Positions 22,101 to 31,559 of a stretch of 55,542 nucleotides of DNA are shown piece after piece. The DNA is taken from NCBI RefSeq assembly GCF_000485595.1, contig NW_014577634.1, positions 97,787 through 153,328 of the forward strand, given 5' to 3'. The translations under genes were made by a program, and so were the position numbers. The DNA is from Priapulus caudatus (taxonomy: Eukaryota > Priapulida > Priapulimorpha > Priapulimorphida > Priapulidae). Each line of letters begins with the position of its first letter. Within the stretch, counting starts at the first letter, position 1. The notes under the pieces are model-generated. The model made no database searches, had not been told where the DNA came from, and worked only from the letters and a program-made list of their open reading frames with translations.

Positions 22101-25100
22101 GGTGCTCGACCTCGACGTCGACATGGTCGAGCTGAAGTTGAAGCGCTCCCTGCGCGACCACGGCGACGCTGCGGCGCTGCGGGGACGCGCTGCGCCGCCG
22201 GGCGAGACGTCGCTCGAACGCTACCTGAAGAGCGCGCTGCTCATTGCCGAGCGCTACCAGGGCGCGCTGCAGCAGGAGATGTCGACACGCGAGGGTCGCG
22301 CGGGGGGCAGGCACGCGAACCCGAGCGGCGGGTACGTGAATCAGCAGAGCGGCGTTACGGCACTACCTAGTGGGCGTGCTGGTACGCCCGAAGAGATTCT
22401 GAGAGACGTGCTGGGTGGTCATGCAGATTTGCCAACACAAACGGTGCAGAGGCGCCGTTCTGGAAGCCTGGGCAGGGGGAGCCCTGTATTCCAACAGGTG
22501 ATGCTTAATGCTCGACAGGGCAGCCCATCAAGACAGCTAATTAGCAGCCCAACTCATCAGAGATCTGGTGGTCAAGCGTCGGCCCTTGTCCACTCCACCT
22601 CTGATGGCTCTCTGAGAGCTTCGGCAATGCGGTCTCCTTCACGCAGCTCACCGATGTTGCGGAGGAGGAGATCTTCAGGCACACGCGCAGGATCCACGTC
22701 TAGGATGGTTAGCAGCGAAGGCAGTGAGACAGGTGCGTCTTTAGCAGTGGGGAGCAAGGATATAAGCTTGACAAGAATTAGTCATGAACCACGGACGCTC
22801 TCTTTTCCTGAAATGTCTGCTAGCCATTGGCATGCTGTCTTCATTCGAGATGACGAAGATATTAGCAACTGCTGCATCAAAATCGTGCAGATCACTCCTT
22901 CTATCTACTAACAAATTGTTGAATGAATGAACAAATGAGCAAATTGCAGCAATCAAACGAATGAATGAGGTTCGTGCGTTTGTTTTGCAGGAAGCGTAGC
23001 CAGCAGCCGCTGTAGGTTTTTTCTGGATGAGGAAACACAGAGCATTCAGCTGGAGTGGGACGAGGATTACGATGGGCTGACTGACTTGCCCGAGGATAAT
23101 TTTGATGATCTGCTCTCCAGGTAAGTCATACATGACGCTGATTTTTCTTGGGTGAAAATCGATAATAGGATCACCTGCTCTTAAGTAGATTGATAGAGAG
23201 AAGCGTGCCTTTTCACGATATTTAATTGTACACGATGTCATCCTATTGGTATTTATCACATTAGGTTTCTGATGAAGGAGGACTCTACTGGAAGCGACAC
23301 TGTAGAAAGCTATCAAAAGCAAGTGATGATAGTCAATAGTTTACTCTCATCGGAGTCGAAATGCCACGTGGTTCCAAACATGGTCAAGATGGACAGCTTC
23401 GATATGGACCCCATGTACAACGCAGATTATTTTCAAACCCTGCACGACCTGAAAACTGTAGACGCTAACAGCCGAGCGGTGGCGGAAGAATGCAGCTACG
23501 ATATGAGTTGTGACGACGAGGACGAGGACCCGCCGGCTATGGTGATGGAAGATAGTACTGGCTACTATCAAACCGTAAGAAACCTCAGTGATATCGATAG
23601 CGAAACCGAGAGCGAAAAGTGCGACGGCACGGGAAGCGAGTGCAGCGACGGCGTCGGCGACGGCACTCGCGACGCGACTTTTCGCATCAACGGCAGCGAC
23701 AGTGACTGCGAGAACGGTGATTACACCGTGCAGGCCGACTCACGTCTGCTCTGCGGTGGCTGTGGCGGCGGCGGCCGGGACGCCAGCATGGCGAGCAGCC
23801 TCACCGAGGGGTCGACCGACCCCATGATGGACTCGGCGATTAGCATCACGTACTCGGACGACTCGCGCACGTCGACGCTGCTGCGACGGTCGCACGCGCG
23901 CCGCACGTCGATGACCGACTCGGCCGTGAGCGTCGCGAGCCGCGAGGCGGACGTGCCGCCGCTGCCGCAGCGGCGACCGTGGCGCCACCACTCGATGACG
24001 GCGAGCGTGACGTCGGACTCGCTGACGTCGGACTCGACGGCGAGTCTGGAGACGGTGACTGCGCGGTCGGCGGGCGACGGCGTCGATAAGCGATGGTCGA
24101 CGGGCAGCATGTTCGGTGAGTACGCCGGCCTCGTCACCGACAGACTCCCCGAGCAGAACACGCCGAGATCCGCCGACGCAGACGACGACGCGAGTCTGCT
24201 GATATGCGAGGTCAAGCATCGCTGCCTTCCAACCGACGATAGCTCAACAGGTAATAATCGCGTGGAGTGTATGTTTATTCGATAGCTCAACAGGTAATAA
24301 TCGCGTGGAGTGTATGTTTATTCGATAGCTCAACAGGTAATAATCGCGTGGAGTGTATGTTTATTCGATAGCTCAACAGGTAATAATCGCGTGGAGTGTA
24401 CGGAGGAATTATTCAATAGCTCAACAGGTAATAATCGCGTGGAGTGTACGGAGGAATTATTCCATAGCTCAACAGGTAATAATCGCTTGGAATGTATGGA
24501 GGAATTATTCAAAGGTTTAGCACACAGCTCCGTCTTTTGGGGGAAAATCAGGTGAATTGTTGCGCGTCGGTGGGAACCAGCATGAGCTGTAGGAAATCCG
24601 GTACGGGCACGCGGGGAACCCGGTTAACTGTGTTAGTGTGCTGGCTGCTAAAAAACATGCAACGTGTTGGGCGATTTAAAACATACTTTCTGATTCCACT
24701 ATTGTTTAACGACAGTGAAGTGTGAAATTGTCCAGTGTGTTGGTGCTAAGTTTAGCTTGGGGAATTACTGGTACTGTACAACACTGTGATGCCAAAAATG
24801 GAGTAATAGCTATTGAAGTGCCAGTACAAGGAAGCTGATATCCTTGTATATATTCTGTGCAGTGTGTACAGAATACAGACATGGTAACGATCTGTTTGTT
24901 ATGTCATGATTGTAAATTACTGAATTCTTTTATAGATCTTGTTCATAATATAAATGTGACTGGCAAGATGAGTCTAGCTGACTACATGGCTACTGTCTGC
25001 ACAATGGAGGAATTGGCAATCATGGATCCAAACACTCATGAAGTATGCCTATTACATTTCATGCATTTTGGTATATTGGTCAGACTAGTATCCCATCCGC

Positions 25101-27811
25101 TATCCTTAAATAAAAATCTGACACTTTAGTGTTGCAAAACATCCTATCTTTGGATATCAATGTGAACGAACACTTAGAGATTCAAAAACATGGCCTATTG
25201 ATGCAGTAAAATACAGTATTTAATTAATGTGTACCATGTTATGCTAACATGGCTAATGCCCGATATTTCCTGCAGGGCTATACCATGATGTCAACACAGC
25301 TGGGTTTCAGTCATGTGCAACCAATTCGCAAGGATGGCTTTGCTCCAATCTGTGCTTGTTTATTTCAAATGGTTGCTACTGATGTACCCTTACTAAGCAG
25401 ATTCTCCAGGCTAGACAAGACATTTAAGGTATGCTTGGTGAGAATGTACCACACCTTACATTACACAACATTTAGGTCAATTCAGGCTTTCCAGCAGTCC
25501 TTGACAATATTTTAGGGCTAATTTTAGGGAGAAATTAAGGTTTTTTTAGGGTTATTTTAATAATTTTTAGGGATGAATCGAAATATTTTAGGAATAAATT
25601 AAGTCGATTACCTTTCATAAACATCAACGTGTTAACGTACAGATACAGTTCTATGTGGTATGTGTCCAGTCTACCAGCTATTCCTATCCTCCAAATCCTC
25701 GGGACGACTGTACATCATCAAGTTTCATGCAAAATAGGCATGTCTTGTACATCCAGCCAGGAACAGGGTCGTATAATCAGACACTGAAGCTTAGGAATCA
25801 CTGGTAGACTGAGAGTCACAATACTTACTCTGTATAAAGATAACTAGAAAACATCCATTAGCAGGGTCTCCAACCCTATGAACTCCAAATGCGGAATGTT
25901 CCCGCGGTGATCAGTAACAAGTGGCGTATTCAGAAATTGATGGGGGGCGTAATGTACCTTGGCTGCCGCAGGCAGGCCCGCGTGCCGTAGTTCAAAATTT
26001 TGAAATATTCAAGCCATTTTCCTGCAATCTGAGGCATACTGTGGGCCATATTCTCATGTCTGATAACACTATCTCAACCCTAGACTCAACCCTACAGCCC
26101 TTGGCTAATTAGCAGACAAACTACGCGACACCTTGCAGACAGCACCTGTCTGACTAGGCTGTTCCATTTACCGTAGACATGCCAGATACAAAATGCCTGA
26201 AAAAAAACAATGTGTCCAAGCGAACAATGCGAACAATCAGTGCAAATTTTTTACAGTGCAACTGAAATGATGAATATAACCTTGCCGCTGCAGAATGCGG
26301 AAATTAAGCCTAGAAATCGTAATGATTCCGCAGAATGAGGAATGGTTGGAGACCCTGCATAAGACATAATTACAAACCAAAAGTTCATTATCTCATCACC
26401 AAAAACTCCAAACATATCTGTGAAATTTTTTTTTTAGGAGTTTGAATAAAATTTTAGCCCTTTTTTAGGAATTTTAGGGCGAGCTCAAAATTTTAGGAAT
26501 TTTTTTGGAATTTTATGGCCGCTGGAAAGCCTGTCAATTATTAGTTGACTAGCAGACTGGAAAATTTACAAAAATTAATTTTATTACCAGCTCTTAACAA
26601 AGCGTTTGTGAATGTGAACTTGTTGTATTGAGTAATTTACGTGTTGTAAGCAAATTATCATTAGGTAAATGTTACCTATTAATTCTGTTGTGTATCATAT
26701 TACTAGGAGGTAGAAGACTTCAATTGGTTAGCAAAATGGAAGTTTGATAGCCAACTGGCACTGGTGGATAATAACGTCAGCACAACTCTGAAGCATTGCC
26801 TTTATTCACTGCAGAGATTGGTAACGTATTTTCTTAATGATATCACAGCATTAAATCTGATCAGAATGTCAGTTGTTATTAGGTGTTTGTGCTATAATAT
26901 ACTCTCCTAGATGAATAACTAGTGTGTTGAATCATTCTCCATGCATCATACCCGAGAATGTTCTGTAATTCATCATTGATATTTGATCTGCCATGTTCTA
27001 TATATAGCTACTGGTTTTAGATGTCAGGTGTCAATGTGTATTCTAAATCTTTTGCTTACTGTGCACAATACGTAATGAGATTATCGCTATTTTCAGTCCA
27101 AAGTTCGGACCAATTCAAGTGGAATTCAAGAAGCGGGTCTCATAGAATTCTTCAATAGCAACCAACAGATGGTGCTGGAGTCGTTTGAGGCTGTGAAACT
27201 GCTCATGTTAGTAGATGCGGTGCGTCTACAGGCTGCCTGGCAGGTGGGACATGATGTGCCAACGTTTTATTGGTGCCTGTTTGGCCGGGAGACGTCATGT
27301 GATCCTGAGCACTTCATGATGAATCATCTCAACGGTCTTGGCAAAGCCAAATGCTTGCAACCTGTGAGTATTTTATGCTGTGCAATGTGTGAAATTCTGT
27401 AGTGCAGCTATAGGACCAATATTTGTAATATACTGCTTAACAATATAGCTGTTTTAAAGTTATTTTTTTAAACCAGAGGTCTCTGTAGTGCGACATAGGG
27501 CTTTAAAAATATAAAGAAAGAATCGAAATACTGCAGTGTTTTTCCTAGCCGTTTCTTAGCTGTATACTATTAATGTTACTCTAACCATATTCCCACTACA
27601 GATAATGAGAATGACACGTATTAACTATTCATTGCAGGTGGAATTGAGCTTGCTTGCATACACTCTGTGCATCAGATTAAGGGTTATCCGGCCACAGATG
27701 GATAGAACAGAGGAATACGCCGCGATTTACCCTGACTTTGGTGATGATCAACAACCAATGATTAACTTGCTAAAAGAGAACGAAAGCAGCTTCCTGACAT
27801 TACTTCCATGA
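18321..27811 (+). CDS. OTULIN/OTULINL-like (FAM105) pseudo-deubiquitinase
   Basis: Ten exons join in frame at consensus GT-AG sites: 18321-18581, 19935-20030, 21475-22732, 22991-23120, 23265-24250, 24936-25042, 25276-25428, 26707-26820, 27097-27363 and 27638-27811, giving 1,181 residues. Residues about 17-35 are hydrophobic and followed by Lys/Arg, like the membrane anchor of vertebrate OTULINL. About 800 residues rich in Ser, Gly and acidic residues follow. The C-terminal 240 or so align with OTULIN (recalled sequence), with landmarks FNWLAKWKF, FEAVKLLML and RETSCDPEHFMMNHLN. OTULIN's Cys129 (in NYCALR) aligns with Ala in GFAPIC, and its His339/Asn341 (DRHYN) align with Ser/Leu in ESSFL. 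Linear-ubiquitin cleavage is therefore unlikely, and a membrane-tethered scaffold is an inference. The start is uncertain: ATGs at 18321 and 18345 are open, but 'caatctttgcag' (18361-18372) is a good acceptor, so an upstream first exon is possible. Confidence 0.85.
18582..19934 (+). other. Intron 1 of the OTULIN-like gene
   Basis: Donor GAG|gtatag follows 18581 and acceptor cagcag|GCA precedes 19935. It contains a CAG-trinucleotide tract (19041-19127). No conserved frame is seen apart from chance ORFs such as 19139-19399. Confidence 0.7.
19041..19127. repeat. (CAG)n trinucleotide tract, interrupted
   Basis: About 28 CAG-type units with a few CAA, TAG and CAT interruptions, on the coding strand but intronic in the gene model. 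CAG tracts are length-unstable in animals, and the interruptions would be expected to stabilise this one. Confidence 0.95.
20069..20147. repeat. Perfect 37-bp hairpin (first of a pair)
   Basis: Arms 20069-20105 and 20111-20147 are exact reverse complements around the loop CGGCC. It lies 39 nt after the exon 2 donor, so it would be transcribed in the pre-mRNA. No direct repeat flanks it. Confidence 0.95.
20151..20233. repeat. 40-bp near-perfect hairpin (second of a pair)
   Basis: Arms 20151-20190 and 20194-20233 pair with one mismatch (a G:U wobble in RNA) around a 3-nt loop. It starts only 3 nt after the preceding hairpin. Confidence 0.95.
20234..21474 (+). other. Intron 2 remainder of the OTULIN-like gene
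   Basis: No coding exon recognised. The acceptor 'cttttcctttgcag' ends at 21474. Frames at 20596-20918 on both strands are not supported by splice sites or domains. Confidence 0.6.
21655..22330 (+). other. GC-rich low-complexity coding island in exon 3
   Basis: Strongly GC- and CpG-rich compared with the AT-rich introns. It encodes Ser/Gly/Ala/Asp-rich sequence with a GGC run (21949-21968) giving poly-Gly. Third positions are mostly G or C. It also produces long mirror ORFs on the other strand (21658-22314) and in another frame (21765-22370), which are shadows. Exon 5 has a second island at about 23640-24200. Confidence 0.7.
24238..24505 (+). repeat. Six-copy tandem repeat spanning the exon 5 splice donor
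   Basis: Units start at 24238, 24281, 24324, 24367, 24415 and 24463: three of 43 bp, then 48-bp units. Each contains 'agctcaacag|gtaataatcg', a full donor consensus. Copy 1 is the only donor that keeps the gene in frame (exon ends 24250, phase 1, joining 24936). Reading past it meets a stop at 24283-24285. The 48-bp units would encode a 16-residue repeat in another frame. Confidence 0.9.
25483..26533. mobile_element. TIR element in intron 7
   Basis: Ends 'caggctttccagc' and 'gctggaaagcctg' are exact reverse complements. TCAATT flanks both sides directly (25477-25482 and 26534-26539). The interior is rich in 'ttttaggg'-like words and holds a second TIR element. The CAGG tips resemble hAT elements, but the 6-bp flank is shorter than the usual 8 bp, so the class is uncertain. 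No transposase frame. Confidence 0.65.
25862..26357. mobile_element. Nested TIR element
   Basis: 14-bp perfect inverted ends, CAGGGTCTCCAACC and its reverse complement. The similar flanks (cattag and cataag) agree with a short, slightly diverged target duplication. It lies wholly within 25483-26533. Confidence 0.6.
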
Positions 27812-29914
27812 AGTACTTGCTATATGAGATTACTTACTGTGAAATATAGAGCAATGTTAAAATAGACAATCACCAATCTATGGAGAATTGTGACCCCCGG
27901 GGGGGGGGGCACTCCATATATATTACATGGTAGGTATGTGCCGCGGGAGAGATTTTTACATTTTTGCCGTTCCGGAGACCCTAGTTTTTAACATTGCCGT
28001 TCCAGTTCATCGTACTTCAGAATACGTTGAAGCCGGGCCATGAAGGCATGCATGCAACGCATGTGCATATGGATGGATGGATGGTCAGCTGCTGCTGCTG
28101 TTCTTGTTTATTGTGATTATTTCGACCCCCATTTTCGAACATAGCCAGTTCCAGAGCATCCCACATTCAACAAACGTTAGTTCCAGAGACCCCCATTTTA
28201 AGGTCTGAGTTAGTTCCAGAGCCCCCCATTATTTACTTCGCAGTGGCACATACCTACTATATTGTGGGGTGAGTGCCCCCCCCCCCCAGGATTCTGACAC
28301 TAATGACTAAGTGAAATCGATTTAGATGTGTTAGTTTGCAGACATACATAATTGCTATGTAGCTGCAGCTCTATGAATGTAGATTTATAGTAAACCTATA
28401 CTTGTGATTGTGGAGGTTGTCTATGGTGCTTAAATAGGTCAACTTCTTTTAAGAGAAGATCAATGTTAGATTATAATATAATCAGATAAAGATAGCACTA
28501 AAGAACTTGGTACTAAATATTTCAGTGACTAGACAGAAGATATATATATGGGCGTCATCAAAGCTGTGGTATTTTGAATCCCCGAAATGAATCCCTTAGT
28601 AAATATTCCCTAATATGGGGTTTCCTGTCTCTCACCTTTACCAGGTTTGATGAACATTTTACAGAAGTGATATTTGTAAAAACATTCAGCTGTAATTTTA
28701 ACGGTAACTTTTGTAATTTATACAGGCATTTCATTCATTTGACTAGAATGCAGCCTGGTCAGTATCATGCTTTATTTCAGCACGCTTCTCTATGGTTAAA
28801 AATGTACTGCGACCATAATTGCCATACAGCTTTTAAATGTATAATTTTGCTTATCTGCATAGCAACATTTTTAATTTATTGTACATTTAAATAAGCATGA
28901 CAATACTGAAAGCCGATACTCAGTATTCTCATTATTATAAGCTTGCTAGTCAGATTCTGAGGGAGTATTAAAGTTTGTATGACATAGTGACACTGCCTTC
29001 CTGATAGAAAAAGAAGTACATTGAGTTTAGACGTTTTATAGCATGTAATGTCAAGCGATATTATTTATATGAATTAAGTCAACAATTCAAATTTCTGCTG
29101 TACAAAATGTTAATTTGTGTGTATTTATTGTTTTATATACCAGTGATAGATACTAAGTAAATGCGTATTGCTATTACTTATTGGTGCTGTGAAGAGCAGC
29201 ATTTGTTATTTCATATCTGTTAACGTTTTATGCGATTCCTAGTGATTTTAGATAAACCAGATGGCAGCACTGTATGGTGTGTGATTGCCTCACACATTGA
29301 ACCTGCAACTTGTTGAACTTGGGATGTAAGTTTGTGGTTATAGACCTGTATATATGGGCTCGTATATAATCCAGCCATTCGATGCCACAGAGTGGAGTGA
29401 AGGCGACCTGCTTGTAAGAATGATGAAACTACCACATACGAAGTTCTTCTAACATCTGTTATAATTTATATGGATTTGATAGTTAACGTACATGTCTCGA
29501 TAGTGTTGTTTTACAAGATGCAGTTTGCGTGTTTAATGGTCTTTGAAATATAAGTGTCTTTCAGTTCTATATGCTTTCAATATGTTGATATGTAAACATT
29601 TTTGTCGTAATGGCAGCTTATGTTATTTATGACAATATTGTATTTTAACCGTTAGGAAGTATTTATCAGTTAGTAATATAGAAAACTGATAGAATTAGCA
29701 CTGAACTTGTAAACAGGCACAGCTAGCTAAAATACAACTTGACTAGCACAATAAGCACATTTTAAAACCATTATTTAAAAATGTGGAAATCTGGTATTAT
29801 GCATCATATTTATTATAGCATTTGTTTAGGCATCCTCATAATGTAAATAGTTTATAGGTGATAAAAAATTGATCTGTTAATATTGCTTAGCTGAACTCAA
29901 TTTGGTTAAATAAA
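27812..29914 (+). other. Probable 3' UTR of the OTULIN-like gene
   Basis: AT-rich and without further exons. An AATAAA occurs at 29909-29914, with ATTAAA-type signals earlier (about 28967). If the distal signal is used, the 3' UTR is 2.1 kb and ends about 110 bp from the RPL15 polyadenylation signal on the other strand. An open frame at 28574-28894 has no recognised domain. Confidence 0.45.
27896..28290. mobile_element. MITE with G/C-tract inverted ends
   Basis: The left end has a G run, then 'gcactccatatatatt' and 'taggtatgtgcc'. The right end is 'ggcacatacctacta' followed by 'gtgagtgcc' and a C run. The interior repeats 'gttccagag/cccccatt' words. There is no coding capacity, and it lies in the putative 3' UTR. 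Confidence 0.65.
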
Positions 29915-30021
29915 AATGTTGTTAAAAGGATCTACTTGCATTTTCCATTCATCTGACAGAAATTGTGCATTTTGACACATAACATGAGAAGCCAACACAA
30001 AATCAATGTAGGGAGACACAA

Positions 30022-30027
30022 TTTATT
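30022..30027 (-). promoter_or_regulatory. RPL15 polyadenylation signal
   Basis: AATAAA on the minus strand, 29-34 nt past the RPL15 stop codon. This gives the very short 3' UTR typical of ribosomal protein genes. Confidence 0.75.
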
Positions 30028-30056
30028 CTTGCCAAGGGTAAAACAATAGAATGTAG

Positions 30057-31528
30057 TTAACGGTATCTGCGCATCTGTGTGGTGTTGCGTCTCTTCCAGC
30101 ATGCACGACGTGAACCACCGATCGTGGAGTGGTACCCGTGCCCCTTGCCGAGACCACGCGACTTCTTGCCAGCGGACGTGAGGCCACGCATCTCTCTGTG
30201 TTTCATGACGGGCGTGCAGATCCACTGCATTTCTGGGTTTCGACGGATTACCTTGTTGAACGGATCGACCATGATCACCTCAAAGATCTTGTATGTCGAA
30301 TCCTGGCCGATCCAGTAAGAGTTGACGACACGCAGAGCACCACATCTACGTCCTGCCCGCTCCTGTAACAGCAGCAAACAATCTATGAGCACATGCCATG
30401 AACGCGGGTAGAGAATCTACTTCTCGAATATCCAGCTCTAACATCTGTTAACGTGGCACACTGCGTACTCTAATAGCAAATGATGACATCAACTTTAAAA
30501 GATCTTACCAGAGTAATGAGGAAAAAAACGGATCAAGTAAGCCAACCTAACCCACTCCTGGTTTTGACTAATATCCATGCCATTTGATCTGTCACACTTT
30601 CCACGAGGATTTGACAGCAGACATGTAACATATATTATGCATCTAGTATGCCAAAAACTACTATCATCAAACTAAAATCACCATCATTGCACAGTGCACA
30701 CTAAGGATATTCAAGAGCCTACGACAGTGTATTTGGGAAGATCCAGGTGAACAACCTATACAAAGTGTAACAACCTATTGCCAGTAGGTTACATACAGAT
30801 ATGCAGAGTAAGACAAGACAGGTGAATGTCCCTGTAACACAAGGCAACTCTGTAGGATGCCACTACTAAAATGTAATTGCTGCGATCAGTGACCCCAGGA
30901 GTGCTTTGCCTGCTGTACTCAGAGATATCATCATCATCATGCAATGCATGCCATGAGGAATATTGAATTCAATTGACTTTTTAAACTTAAATTAACTAAA
31001 ATTTAAACTTGAAACCATTAAATTTAAAGATTACTTCTACTCCAGTGTTCATGAAAAGAGTCTAAAATGTAATATAAAAAACCAATGCACCAAATTTACC
31101 ATATTAATTACAATACAACATATACAACAAAAGATAAAATACATAGACCCCCATCAAATCTAGTAACTAATATATTTTCGAGAGGAAAAACTCCACATCT
31201 TGCATGATCTTATCTTGATCACTGATTCTAGGAAATGTTCTTTAAAGAATTCCACGTTCAATGATCTTCAAATTGTGTTAAGCTTATATTCCCAACCCGT
31301 ATGACCATGTTTTAACAAAGATGCTTCACAGCAATTTTATTAAAAAAAAAGTAAGATAGCTAGCAAACGTTCAGCACTAGAAGCTGCTGTTGGTGTATGT
31401 CACTAGTATCATGCAGCGCTCAGTTGGGACACTGGTATTTAAGCAGCGGCTGTCAGCCCGACTGCCATCAGCGATTACTTCACGATATGCGGGCAATCAC
31501 CTTACAGGGGTAGTGTACGTACACGCAT

Positions 31529-31559
<31 letters not shown>

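Noticed and set aside
21658-22370. Long Arg/Ala-rich frames overlapping exon 3 in other frames and on the minus strand
   Set aside because: Shadow frames of a GC-rich exon. The exon frame is supported by splice phases on both sides.
23721-24290. 189-codon and 159-codon minus-strand frames opposite exon 5
   Set aside because: Mirror frames of GC-rich coding sequence, without splice sites or domains.
24238-24505. CRISPR-like regularly spaced repeat
   Set aside because: Units are directly tandem with no unique spacers, and this is an animal genome.
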